DNA of 64,000 bases from contig JASANZ010002221.1 in NCBI GenBank assembly GCA_030849805.1, forward strand, positions 1 to 64,000. The letters are read 5' to 3'. Below, one piece after another: positions 27,478-37,501 of this stretch. The first letter of the stretch is position 1; every line of letters starts with the position of its first letter. The translations under genes were made by a program, and so were the position numbers. Source of the stretch: Sergeia podlipaevii. Lineage: Eukaryota > Euglenozoa > Kinetoplastea > Trypanosomatida > Trypanosomatidae. A model generated the notes under the pieces. It ran no database searches, was not told the origin of the DNA, and was given only the letters and a program-made list of their open reading frames with translations.

Positions 27478-30400
27478 CTACCGCGCTTGAAAGAAAACAG
27501 TCATCCTCTGAATGGCCGCATCGTGCCCCATCTCTGCCACCCTCGCCAGCATCCAATCGGCCATGTCAGTGACGGAGAGTGACAGCACAAACGCAAGAGA
27601 ACCCAATCCGTCACCAAATGTCCTTCCAGCCACCCCAACATACATGTTTTGCACTGAAAGAACGCTGGAGAGAGCTGGATCTAGCAGACGAACCTTGGAA
27701 GTGTTCTTGAATCGATGTTTAACACCAAGAAAAGCAAACGCTAGCGCTTCTGCAATGGACGCTGAAAGTAATAGCTGCGCAGTTGGTCGCTTCTGATGAA
27801 GACTTTGAATATGCCATAGAGCACAGCCTGGCAGCGAGTGCGTGGATGCTGTCCATTTAGCCGAAGCGCCGTCATCGCAGCTGATTCCGCCCATCAGTAC
27901 TGACAGGATGTGATACCACGAAGCCGTGTAGTATGGCATCACGTAGCTGTCCGCGAAGGGAGCGACACTGCACCACCACCCTAGTGCGCTGCCCCAAGCT
28001 CCAGCAGCAGATGCGTCTTCTCCGGAGGCCAGTGACGCTGACTGCTCCATAACGGACAGAAAAGCAGCAGGGTGCCGCAGGCACACTAGCGCAAAGAGCA
28101 GACACGGACCGCTACAGTTAACGCCCGAACGTCCCAGCGCGGGATGTGTGAACAGATGCAAAGTAAGAGGCGTATAGTCCATATCCAACAGGGAAGGGCA
28201 GGCAAGTGATACGGCAGCCAGAAACCCAGCAACTGCATTCGCCACACCGACAGACGGCAGCTCACTGTCTAGCGCAGCTGTAGTCAGTACGCCGAGTGCC
28301 CTGGCTGCGGGACTACAAAGAGAGAGATCACCGGCAGAAGCAAGTGTGATAGCCGCACAAGTGATGGAGTGGGCTAGTGCGCGCGCAGTGCCCTCATCGA
28401 ATGGGCTCTGTGTCGCAGCATACTGCACCACGTGAGGTGCGCAACGCACAAGCGCAACGCTCATGCACTTGGAGCAGCACGATGGACTGCCAGTCGTCTC
28501 CAGCAGTGCCTTTGAGCCCCAACTCACAAAATCAGCAAGCGCGCGCATGACAAGATGGGGTGCCTGCCCCGACGCCAACGCGCCTGTGCAGAGCGCTACA
28601 ATACGCTCACTAATAACAGTAAAGACCGCGCAAGAGGCGGCAGCGTTTCCGTCGGGCAGCCGCTGATGCTCGCAAAGGTGCCGTAGCAACGTCGTCAATA
28701 GGCGTGAAAACGCGCGTGTTCTACAACACTCGCCGACAGCGTCAGCCAAGCCGACAACGCTACGAAGAGTGTTGGCGTCTGACAAATGCAGCTGACGCCA
28801 CGCTTGCTCGGGGCACACTGCAAGCAGGACACAAAACGAGGTGGCTCCGCAGTACACGGATAGCAAATGTGCATGACCTTGAGAACGGTGCGTTGTGGCG
28901 CAGGTAACTGCGCGCTCGGCCCATGCATCAGCAGCAAATAGAGTCGAGGACGACACGTCAGCGCTCACCGGAGCAATTAGCTCTCCCGCTGCATACACAG
29001 CAATTGAAGAAACGCACCACACAGCGCGATTGAGAGGATTCACAGAAGCTGCGATCCATATCTCCGCAAGTATCTCTAAATACTGCTGACGGCATTCCAT
29101 CTGCTTGCCGGCCCCAAAGCAGCGCGCCAAGAGTTCTATGAGACACGCTGCATCATAAGGTTCTGGTGAAACTCTGAGGTACGCACAGAGATTCCCAACC
29201 AACGCGCGGGACGCATCAGGGCAAAGCAGATCCAAAAGTGACAACTCTTCATCCTTCGCCTCACAAACACGGACTAGGCACCGAAGCACAGAAACCAGCG
29301 GTTGCAACCTCGCAACACGTGAGGGAGAGGTCGACATCTCTGTCAGTGCTCTTTGCGCCTCCTGTATCACGAGTTCAGCTACAGCGCAAATCTGCCAGTT
29401 ATCTGCTGCCTCAAGAAAGAGCTCCAATATGGAGCTGCATGCAGCGGCCAGTGAGCCCTCGCCGCAACCAAGCGGGACCGCCTCGTCGTCCACAAGCATC
29501 TCAAGCAGTGCAGACTGCAGATCTTCAGGGTCGGGGGAAGGTCCAGACAGGGCGTCCTCTTCGGTGGTACCACCCAGTTGCATAAAGGGGTATAACATCT
29601 CAGCAAGTGCAGTTGCCGTTTCTTCACGTAGCAGCTCCGGAAAGCTCTGCAGGACGCCCAGAAGGCACCCCAAACAGTTTTCTAACAGTAGGTTGGAGCA
29701 CTCATCAACCACGCCCTGAAATTCCACAAACTTCGCTCGCACTCCGGTCAAAAGTGAGCAGCAGGCATGAAAGACGCTCAGTGCCACCTCCGGCGTGCGC
29801 AAACAACGCTGCGCAATCGCAAGCAAAAGTCCCGCTTCACGTTCGTCGCACACAGCGCTGCCGAGCTGTACGTGGTGCTGAATGCACTGTGTGACGAAGT
29901 TGTGCATACTACCGGACAGAAGAAAGCAATTATCCTTATCGTAGGTCGAAATGCCTTCTGCCGGGCGGGGACGACGCTCTAGCAAATGCAAAAAGATTGT
30001 CAGTGTCTCCTGTTTCCATGCGCTGGTCGAGCTCTGGGTGTATGTACTCACACACTGCTCTGTGACTGCACCAGCCAAGAAACCCCACAGCGCGTGGCTC
30101 GTGTGAGCTACACGCGCAAGAGAGAGGAGGAAGTTCGTGGCAATTGTCGCCCCCGCACGACTTCCCTCGTGTGGCGTCAAGTGCTCCTCCTGCGCGTGCT
30201 GATGAGCGGCGCCCTGTACATACACCTCCCAAGGCTCCAAAGGATACTCCAACGTTGCTATCAGCGCTACGCAGCGCATCAATGCCGCGGACAAGGCTGG
30301 GGAAGTTGCTGCACTTGCGCTTTGCTCTGGAGAAGCAAAGGCACAACGAAGGAGGGCATCTCTGCTGGAAGACGTGTCGCTGAATTTGGCACCCTCAGTC

Positions 30401-30636
30401 CACCCTTTCTCCTCCAAAAGTGGTTCAAGAGCCAATGCGGCATTCAATCGAATCACAGAGCTCTGCAACGTATCGTCAGTGACAATAGTCGTCAAAACAT
30501 CACCAATGTTAACAGCGGAGTTGTAAAGAGAAATTAGTTCCAAATCTGCCGTCTTGCGTTCCTCAGGTGATACCTTGGGGCACACACGAGCGGTATTGAT
30601 AAGCGTTGCCACTGTGGATGCATCACACCACGCCAT
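27478..30636 (-). CDS. large alpha-solenoid protein, importin-beta-like candidate
   Basis: 1052 residues from MAWCDASTVATL; an ATG 25 codons upstream is possible. The whole chain is helical, rich in A and L, with regular hydrophobic periodicity and no TM or catalytic motif, as in HEAT-repeat solenoids. The N-terminal 90 residues (ERKTADLELISLYNS, then VIRLNAALALEPLLEE) resemble the importin-beta N-terminal repeat, where RxxAExxL helices precede VRxxAAxxLK helices that bind Ran-GTP. Total length, about 1000-1100, also fits a karyopherin. It would carry cargo through nuclear pores. The alternative is another HEAT scaffold; the family call is tentative although the gene is certain. Confidence 0.75.
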   Translation of the reverse strand: MAWCDASTVATLINTARVCPKVSPEERKTADLELISLYNSAVNIGDVLTTIVTDDTLQSSVIRLNAALALEPLLEEKGWTEGAKFSDTSSSRDALLRCAFASPEQSASAATSPALSAALMRCVALIATLEYPLEPWEVYVQGAAHQHAQEEHLTPHEGSRAGATIATNFLLSLARVAHTSHALWGFLAGAVTEQCVSTYTQSSTSAWKQETLTIFLHLLERRPRPAEGISTYDKDNCFLLSGSMHNFVTQCIQHHVQLGSAVCDEREAGLLLAIAQRCLRTPEVALSVFHACCSLLTGVRAKFVEFQGVVDECSNLLLENCLGCLLGVLQSFPELLREETATALAEMLYPFMQLGGTTEEDALSGPSPDPEDLQSALLEMLVDDEAVPLGCGEGSLAAACSSILELFLEAADNWQICAVAELVIQEAQRALTEMSTSPSRVARLQPLVSVLRCLVRVCEAKDEELSLLDLLCPDASRALVGNLCAYLRVSPEPYDAACLIELLARCFGAGKQMECRQQYLEILAEIWIAASVNPLNRAVWCVSSIAVYAAGELIAPVSADVSSSTLFAADAWAERAVTCATTHRSQGHAHLLSVYCGATSFCVLLAVCPEQAWRQLHLSDANTLRSVVGLADAVGECCRTRAFSRLLTTLLRHLCEHQRLPDGNAAASCAVFTVISERIVALCTGALASGQAPHLVMRALADFVSWGSKALLETTGSPSCCSKCMSVALVRCAPHVVQYAATQSPFDEGTARALAHSITCAAITLASAGDLSLCSPAARALGVLTTAALDSELPSVGVANAVAGFLAAVSLACPSLLDMDYTPLTLHLFTHPALGRSGVNCSGPCLLFALVCLRHPAAFLSVMEQSASLASGEDASAAGAWGSALGWWCSVAPFADSYVMPYYTASWYHILSVLMGGISCDDGASAKWTASTHSLPGCALWHIQSLHQKRPTAQLLLSASIAEALAFAFLGVKHRFKNTSKVRLLDPALSSVLSVQNMYVGVAGRTFGDGLGSLAFVLSLSVTDMADWMLARVAEMGHDAAIQRMTVFFQAR

Positions 30637-31040
30637 ACGTGCCTGTGCTATAGCAAGAGCGCCAGCTTGCTCAATATGTATGTGAAGAGAATGGAAGTAG
30701 AAACAAAACACGATGCTATATAGAAGTGGTAATTCATATACAAAAGAAAGAATGCATCAACAAGAAAAAAAAACAGGTTATACGCATAATGCAACAGGGA
30801 GGAGAAGGGGAGGCAGTTAGAATACTAAATGTAAAGCAAAGGTTAAGCTAAACAACTAGATTCCTTATATTTTCTTCAATTCCTTTATTATTAGAATTAT
30901 CGTCTAGGCAAATCAAATAAATAGTATGAACGATAATTTTTGCTTTCTTTCATGCGTGCCTTTGGTGTACAACAGCACACTGCGATTTGCCGCAGTTTAA
31001 ATTTTTGTTTCCACATGTGCTGACACGCCGAAATCGCGTT
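30637..31040. other. intergenic region
   Basis: AT-rich gap of about 400 bases; nothing recognised. Confidence 0.35.
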
Positions 31041-31820
31041 TTATCGCCTGGCGAGGACATCGTGCAGCCATTCATTAAAACTGTAACAGGGCGTATAGCC
31101 AATGTTTGCGGGGAAGTCTGGATGCTTTCCATAAAGGACGCCTGCGCACGCACTGTTTGCAATAATAGGACCGCCTGACATACCATGATAGCACATTGAG
31201 CAATCATCAGCACCACGGCACATCCCTTTCCCATCCAATACCTCAACGCTGACATGTGCAGCAATCTGTTTGCCCTCCACAGTCTTCAGTTCACGAAGTA
31301 AATCATCACGCTTTTGAGGGGAGAGTTTCTCAAGCAGCGTGGCGTCCAGCGTGTCTAACTCACCCAGCACTCCAATGCCCCGAAATCCATCGATAACGGC
31401 ATGATCGCCATGAACAAGAGACGATGTCGCCAGGTTCAAGGGTGAAGCAGAGAGAATACTTGAAAGAGCTGCCGTTTCTTCATTAGAAACCAAGACACCA
31501 AGCTTCGACTGCACAGTACACAAAAGTGCTACGTCCAATGTAGGGTGAGTCGCTACTAGTTGCACTGGAATCCGCCGTCCCGGTACTGCTCGCTGTGTTG
31601 CTTCATCAACGGCATACATACGACTAATCACGTAGCGCAACTTTCGATACTCGTCAGGAATCTTCATCTGTGTAGGGTCCTTCACAAAGTCCCAAGGAGC
31701 AAACGTGTGCTTCGCCGTCAGAAAAAAGGCCATTTCCTTGCGCGCGGGGGGCGCACTGTCAGAAGCATTCGTAGAAATTCGAAAGGCGGTGCCCATCATG
31801 AGCCACAGAGGCTCAGACAT
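31041..31820 (-). CDS. trypsin-fold (chymotrypsin-like) serine peptidase-domain protein
   Basis: 259 residues from MSEPLWLMMGTAF; an ATG 17 codons upstream adds a hydrophobic stretch and cannot be excluded. Three triad elements appear in order: FFLTAKHTFAP (His38), HPTLDVALL (Asp96) and CYHGMSGGPI (Ser215), the GxSGGP form of the nucleophile. Cysteines cluster before the serine (CRGADDCSMCYHG). This is the arrangement of cytosolic or organellar trypsin-like (Trypsin_2) proteins rather than secreted digestive enzymes; there is no propeptide. All three catalytic residues are present, so it may be active. Substrate unknown. Confidence 0.7.
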   Translation of the reverse strand: MSEPLWLMMGTAFRISTNASDSAPPARKEMAFFLTAKHTFAPWDFVKDPTQMKIPDEYRKLRYVISRMYAVDEATQRAVPGRRIPVQLVATHPTLDVALLCTVQSKLGVLVSNEETAALSSILSASPLNLATSSLVHGDHAVIDGFRGIGVLGELDTLDATLLEKLSPQKRDDLLRELKTVEGKQIAAHVSVEVLDGKGMCRGADDCSMCYHGMSGGPIIANSACAGVLYGKHPDFPANIGYTPCYSFNEWLHDVLARR

Positions 31821-32400
31821 TTTTCCAGGGACATGTAAGAAACTTAAAATGGGAAAACATGCAGCACACATTCTTTAAAGTGTGGAAGGAGACTATTCTC
31901 TTGTTGGAGAGCTTCCACAAAGTTTCTTTTCGTTCTTTGATAACTCAAAATTCTAAACAAGAACAACACCCAAGAAAAAGATGTCCTGTTTTTAAGGATG
32001 GCAATTGCTGACGCCTAGCGTATATTATACAATTTAATAATAATAATAAAAAAACAAGGGAAATCGCAAGAACGTCAGAAAATGAAGATGCATACATATG
32101 CGGCGCAGATAGCAATTATCCGACAAAAAAAAAAAGCTGAAGTTTGTTTACTCCAGGGAGATGAGTATATACAAAGCGGTTGGATGTTGTTAAAAAAAAA
32201 AAAAAAATTGTGTCTAAAAAATAAAGTAATTTTTTTTTTCTTCTTCTTTTGATGAAAATAAATTCATTATGTTCTCTCGTTGGCACACATACTGTGTTGT
32301 ACTGCATGCTTTCCGTCCCCCTGTCTCCCTTGAATAAAGACAAGGAGAAAGGCACAGCAATACACAAACAAAATATGTATGTACTGCTCACATCGCAGAG
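31821..32400. other. AT-rich intergenic region
   Basis: About 580 bases, including a plus-strand A14 run near 32192-32208 and a T run near 32231-32240. A minus-strand frame at 32116-32391 is rejected for composition. Confidence 0.4.
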
Positions 32401-35400
32401 TCATTCTTTAGGCGCACCACAGAGTTCATCGGACTTTGGCGCAGCTCCGCACGCAGAAAGCTCCTCCACATAAACGCTTATGCGCAGCTGCATGGGAGCT
32501 GCCTCTTCTGACGCCTGCAGGCACTCGAGCGCGTCGCGATAGCCATCAAAGCGATTGCACAGCAACCACTCACGGAGAGGGGCATGATTAAGCACAGAAA
32601 GAAGACACATGCGGCATGCAGAGAGTCGAGATGTGTTGCACAGAGCCCGATCAGCAATAAACTCAAACAGGTGATACTGGGGCTCTTGAGCAAAGCTATC
32701 AAGACAAGAGAAAAGAGCCTCCAAGAGCACATACGCCGCATCTACTACTACGGAGGAGGATGCGCTGTTGGGGGCCTGCGTGGAGTCGGCGGATAATATA
32801 TGGGCAACGTTCGTCAGTATTCCCGTAGGGCCCGCAATGCGCGCTGCCGCGGAAGCCCGCCCCGCTGCGTCGCTATATTCCAGGCCTTTACAAACGCAAC
32901 GAAGCATGTAGGCGCGTGGCAGCTCGAGCTCTTGGCGTGTATCACCCTCCCATGCCGTAAGCGCAGTGTCTGCAAGCTGCACAAGACGCTCGCACATATC
33001 TCCTGTGCGCAGGCCAACACCGCCCTGCACGAGTGCACGGTACAACAGAGGCAGGGCAATCGACGCCGTTCCAGTCCCCTGCGACTCGTCGCGATTGATC
33101 AGTGTCTCCTCAATAATTGCCACCAGCTCCAGCACACCGCGAATGCCGGTAGCACGAAGCACCGCAAAAAGCTGCTCACCAATAGAGCAGCACCGCAAAC
33201 AGTCTGACGGAGTCCTAACGGGAAGAGACGCACCGCTGCGTAGCACCGCAACAAGACAGTGCACAAGACGCTCAGGTGAGGCGCAGCCGGATGCCGAGTC
33301 CCACTCCTTCCGTTCAACCCTCGTTACTACAGCAAGCACGTTTGAAAGTGCCTCGCACTCTTCCATGTTGAGCGACCGCGTGTGCATGGCGGCATGCTCA
33401 ACGCTGTCCATCAAAGAGCTCATTTCTTTGTCAGGCACATACGCTGCCACACGTAGTATAAGAGCTAATAGAGAAGAGTGCTCTGTGGTGGCCTCTGTCA
33501 GCGCCTCTGCAAGCCAGGGAATGGTTGTGTCATCAAACATGTACTCGCGCGAGTCCTCTGAAGCCTCCAAGGTGTTACGTAGACACAGCCACAGCGCCTC
33601 GCTATAGCCAGGTACGTCCGCACGCCACGAGCGCCACACCTGGCACGCACTCAGCAGTGTCTCTATCCACTCAAAAGTCACCGCCGCTGCGTGCACCGGT
33701 ACCATCGCCGCCATTACGTTCAGCGACCCAACTAAAATCGCAGCGCTGTCCTGCACAGGACTGTCGTCGATAGCAAGCACCTCCGAAATGAAGTCGAAGT
33801 CGAGCAACATAGAGGTGGCGTAGGGAAAAGCAGAGGCAAGGCGCGTCAAGGCTGCGAGTCCCTTCGCAATAAGCTCTGTATCCCCTCGCGCCTCTGAGAC
33901 TAGCGTGCCAATCGCCGCCACGGCGCTTTCGTCTAGAATGCGGCACTCAAGCTCATCGAGCCCAGCGCTGTCAATGAGATCTAGGGCGAGAAATACAAAA
34001 CGATGGTTTTCACTCTCAGTGATGAACGCGCGAGTGTCCTCCTTCTGCGCCGCAGCGTTCAGCAGCTGTGTGACATGCGTCAAGCACAGAGAGGCCAGAA
34101 CGGCATCACGAGTAATGGGAGCTGCAAAGCAACCAGAGCTGGTTTCTCGATAGGTCCCTAACAGTTCAATAAGAAGCTCCAACGCAGCAGCAACAACTCC
34201 GGCGCTATAGTCCGAGAGCATGTCTTCGAGAGCGCCGACAATCCCCATCCCAAGAAGCTCAGCGGAGAGGCCTCCTTCTTCTGAAAAATTCGTCGACAAC
34301 TCGGACGTACCTAGCAGGCGAGCCAGCAGCTGGCAAGTAAAGATACTGATGGACTCGTCAATGTCGCCGACAGCAGACACGAGGCAGGGCACAGCACCGG
34401 GAGTAAGGCAAACCAGTGAACCGAGAAATGGGTCCGCTGCAGCGCCACTGCTAAACAGGACTTCCTGCGCACGCTGAAGACTCGCCAAACGTCGCGTGCC
34501 TTGAAAGGAGCGTGTGCCAAGATCGGCAAAGATTTCATATAGTTCACGCACACAATCTGATGTCATCACACCACCCTCCAATCCAAATAATTGTATCGCA
34601 GTTTGCTGAACTGCTGAGGGCTGCTGCACTTGGAGCCGCTGTCCATTTAGGTTTCCACCACCACCAACGTCTGCAGACATCTCAGTAAGGTCCTCGGCTG
34701 CTGAGAACAAGAGCGATCGCGTGGGCGGGCATCGTAGTGCCAGGACAACTGTAAGTGACAACAAAGCATCCCTAGTGAGAGAATTCATTTCCATTCCGCC
34801 ACGTCGGTAATTCTCACTCACGGTGTGCGCAACCGCTTCAAGCAATGGCACTTCTGCCTCGCGACCAGTCACGCAATGCCGGGTCAGCGTAATCACAGCC
34901 TCTAATATTATTTGACTCTCTTCGCTTCTCAATTCACTTTCATTGGACACATCTGCGAGTGTTGCACGCAGGAGATCAAGCAGTGCCGTGCCCTTGGGAG
35001 AATTCCCCTTCTCGTCCCCCTGTGAGAGGACACGTCTAGCAATACGGTCGCCGTTATCGGAAAATCGAATTGCACGCCCAAGCAGCTTGCATGCGCACGC
35101 TGCAGCTACAGCGTCAGAGCGGATCATCATAGTCTTGAAGAGAACGTCGAACGCTTCCGTGACAGCCTTATCAAGTTCATCACTAGATACACCAAACGCA
35201 GTAAGCCTTTCACATAGCCGCAACACAGACGCGCTGCCAGCGCCGCCTTCTCCTCCTTCTTGACAATGCGCAAAGAGAGTAGAGAGCAGCCCAGGAAAGG
35301 ATTGAGCTACGTAAGGTGCGATGCTCATGTTCTTTCCCATCACTGCCCATAGGGCATTCGAGAAGGAATCTAAAGAGATGTCAGTTGCATTCTTCACTGC

Positions 35401-35502
35401 AGCTTTGTTGATCCTGTCAACAATTCCGGTCACCACAGGGAGCTCATCGGGAAAACGAGCTTTACCGTTCTTTAGCACCGCCGCGGCGCGCTTCTTCGAC
35501 AT
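32401..35502 (-). CDS. ARM/HEAT-type alpha-solenoid protein, unknown function
   Basis: 1033 residues. The N-terminus is basic (MSKKRAAAVLKNGKARF), possibly a nuclear signal, and the rest is a continuous array of helices rich in L, A, E and S with ARM-like phrases such as CKLLGRAIRFS, ALEDMLSDYSAGVVAAALELLIELLGTY in outline, and CLVAVLRSG. There is no enzyme motif or TM segment. It lies next to other solenoid-type genes, but I see no sequence link with the importin-like protein at 27478. Clearly a real gene by length and composition; a scaffold or adaptor role is only inferred. Confidence 0.8.
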   Translation of the reverse strand: MSKKRAAAVLKNGKARFPDELPVVTGIVDRINKAAVKNATDISLDSFSNALWAVMGKNMSIAPYVAQSFPGLLSTLFAHCQEGGEGGAGSASVLRLCERLTAFGVSSDELDKAVTEAFDVLFKTMMIRSDAVAAACACKLLGRAIRFSDNGDRIARRVLSQGDEKGNSPKGTALLDLLRATLADVSNESELRSEESQIILEAVITLTRHCVTGREAEVPLLEAVAHTVSENYRRGGMEMNSLTRDALLSLTVVLALRCPPTRSLLFSAAEDLTEMSADVGGGGNLNGQRLQVQQPSAVQQTAIQLFGLEGGVMTSDCVRELYEIFADLGTRSFQGTRRLASLQRAQEVLFSSGAAADPFLGSLVCLTPGAVPCLVSAVGDIDESISIFTCQLLARLLGTSELSTNFSEEGGLSAELLGMGIVGALEDMLSDYSAGVVAAALELLIELLGTYRETSSGCFAAPITRDAVLASLCLTHVTQLLNAAAQKEDTRAFITESENHRFVFLALDLIDSAGLDELECRILDESAVAAIGTLVSEARGDTELIAKGLAALTRLASAFPYATSMLLDFDFISEVLAIDDSPVQDSAAILVGSLNVMAAMVPVHAAAVTFEWIETLLSACQVWRSWRADVPGYSEALWLCLRNTLEASEDSREYMFDDTTIPWLAEALTEATTEHSSLLALILRVAAYVPDKEMSSLMDSVEHAAMHTRSLNMEECEALSNVLAVVTRVERKEWDSASGCASPERLVHCLVAVLRSGASLPVRTPSDCLRCCSIGEQLFAVLRATGIRGVLELVAIIEETLINRDESQGTGTASIALPLLYRALVQGGVGLRTGDMCERLVQLADTALTAWEGDTRQELELPRAYMLRCVCKGLEYSDAAGRASAAARIAGPTGILTNVAHILSADSTQAPNSASSSVVVDAAYVLLEALFSCLDSFAQEPQYHLFEFIADRALCNTSRLSACRMCLLSVLNHAPLREWLLCNRFDGYRDALECLQASEEAAPMQLRISVYVEELSACGAAPKSDELCGAPKE

Positions 35503-36097
35503 TACCGTTCTATTCTTCTTCTTACCGTGTTTTATTACCTCGATATCAAAAAAAAGAAAAAAAAAGCAAAGCGCACAGAAAGAAATGTAAATTTTTTGTC
35601 TAACAACTGATAAGCACCTTTGTCTGGCAAGAATAAATCTGTAGTGTTTCTTCTCTTTGGTTTAGATGACCTGTATATATGTGTAAAAAAAAAAAATGCG
35701 AATGAAATATGTGTGAACAAAGGTACTTGAAAGTTTTTCTTTAAAGGACAAAAACAAAAAGTAGAAAAAGTGTTTTATAAAAATAACTAATCACAACGGG
35801 GTTCACCGCGCTCATCGATGTTTACCATGTATATACACATATATATGCAGCGCTATTTTTAAAAAAAATATCTCTTGCTATTTTTACTATACAAGATATG
35901 TGTGTGAATAGGACGATAAAAGCAAATGTAAGCACACCCCTTTTAGGGCGCTATGAAGCAACAAACAACTGCCGCATAAAATGTGTAAATAATCAAAAAG
36001 ATACACGCGTGACACTACCAACAAGATAGACAACATGAAAAAAAAAGGAGAGAAAGCATAGAAACGGCACGTAGAGATGCAGTCAATAAAGCAAGTG
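35503..36097. other. intergenic region
   Basis: About 595 bases, AT-rich, with a plus-strand AG-rich run next to 35545-35570 that can serve as the trans-splice tract of the ARM-type gene. No gene accepted. Confidence 0.4.
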
Positions 36098-37501
36098 TCA
36101 CCTCTGACCATTCGGCAAGCTCGCAAGTATTTTGTCTCCATCCTTTACGTGAGGGGCCATCTTTTCAATCGTTGCACGCATGTCAAGGGGTGCGTCCTTC
36201 GAAATATCCGGCATAGTCGAGTTGAGAAACGCAGTGCCGTCGTAGTCCATCTTCTTCAGCTTTGCCTTGTAAAAGCGAGCCTTCGCATCCACGCGATCCC
36301 AAGTGCCTTCAATGTCAACTGCATCAAACCCATCCTTGTCACCACCTTCGGCTTCCACGTGAGATGCTTCATCCAACTTCCGCTTCAGGAAGACATCGTC
36401 AATGGGACTCCCTGCATCTTGCATTGCTTTCATGTCTTGCAGAATACCATATACATTGCTGAACTGCTTCTTGTAGCGGTCGTAATCCTCTCGAACGCCG
36501 CTCACCAGTTTCGTTGAATCGATCCGCGGTGTGCCGGCAGTTGAGTCTTCACCGAGATCACCACCAAGAACGCCTTTGCCAGTATCTGTCTTCTCCGCCA
36601 ACCCCGTCATAAAGGTTTGCAGTGGATCACTCGACTCCTGGGGTGTGAGTTGTACTGATGGCTCGCTCCCCGGCGCAGTCAGCGCCATCATCGCATCTTC
36701 CTCATCCCGCTTCTTCTCCTCTGCGTCTGCTGCCGTGCTTGCGCGACCTTGCCGCACCATCGCGATGCTCTCCTCAATGCGCTCCTCAAGTAGGCGACTG
36801 TCCAGTAGTTGTGGACTCAGCTTCCACAGCTGCACGCTTAGGCGCATGTCCGTTTCCACCCTCCGCCGCGCACCACCTCGGGCAGAAAGAAACGTGTGCG
36901 TCTCCTCTGTGCGCTCCCCAAAGCGAAACCCCCAGCGTGCCTCTCCCGAGACCCGCATTAAGGAGCGCGCTGGCAAGAACACCTGACCTCTACGCTCTGT
37001 CGCCTCATCGTCAAACTCAAGGACTGTGTCAGATAAGAGATTCAGGTAGAGGAAGCTGCTACCTACTGTGGGGTGCTCAACGTGCATTTCATAACCAGCC
37101 ATGTTGTGCTCCAGCACGCGCGCAGTGTCAGGCATGTCGTCCACAATGTGTGGAGACAGGGAAGAAAGCGTATCGAGTAGTGTAGGAGACCACATCAAGC
37201 CAGGAAGTCGCCGCACCTCCCGTTTGTGCCAGTTTTTCACCTCTGTGAACTCCTTGTCAAGGCCGAACATCTCTAAATAAACGTGTTTCACTCTCCGGCT
37301 TGTCGGAGTGGAACCCTCCAAGAGCAGCGCTTGTCCTTCCTTGCTTAGCACGCGACTTAGCTCTTCGTAGATTCGTTCTTCCTCATCGAGAGTGACAACA
37401 TTTCGAAATACTTCACAGCACCTAACGCTAGAAGGAAAACAAACTAGGCTCGGATCGGCCTTCAGTACGCGCTTTAAACATGTGCGCGCAACTCGAAACA
37501 T
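36098..37501 (-). CDS. ALKBH7-like 2-oxoglutarate dioxygenase-fold protein with C-terminal extension
   Basis: 467 residues. The N-terminus MFRVARTCLKRVLKADP looks like a mitochondrial presequence; human ALKBH7 is also mitochondrial. Residues about 45-235 follow ALKBH7 order: a helical start (LSKEGQALLLEG), then HVEHPTVGSSFLYLNLLSD, where His140 and Glu142 stand at the H-x-D metal site, then LPARSLMRVSGEARWGF, then MRLSVQLWKLSP. The position of the distal iron-binding histidine is Phe194 by my alignment, and the second 2-oxoglutarate arginine is not kept, so activity is doubtful. Residues about 250-467 are a charged extension absent from ALKBH7, ending in a lysine-rich helix. Family assignment from visible motifs only. 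Confidence 0.65.
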   Translation of the reverse strand: MFRVARTCLKRVLKADPSLVCFPSSVRCCEVFRNVVTLDEEERIYEELSRVLSKEGQALLLEGSTPTSRRVKHVYLEMFGLDKEFTEVKNWHKREVRRLPGLMWSPTLLDTLSSLSPHIVDDMPDTARVLEHNMAGYEMHVEHPTVGSSFLYLNLLSDTVLEFDDEATERRGQVFLPARSLMRVSGEARWGFRFGERTEETHTFLSARGGARRRVETDMRLSVQLWKLSPQLLDSRLLEERIEESIAMVRQGRASTAADAEEKKRDEEDAMMALTAPGSEPSVQLTPQESSDPLQTFMTGLAEKTDTGKGVLGGDLGEDSTAGTPRIDSTKLVSGVREDYDRYKKQFSNVYGILQDMKAMQDAGSPIDDVFLKRKLDEASHVEAEGGDKDGFDAVDIEGTWDRVDAKARFYKAKLKKMDYDGTAFLNSTMPDISKDAPLDMRATIEKMAPHVKDGDKILASLPNGQR

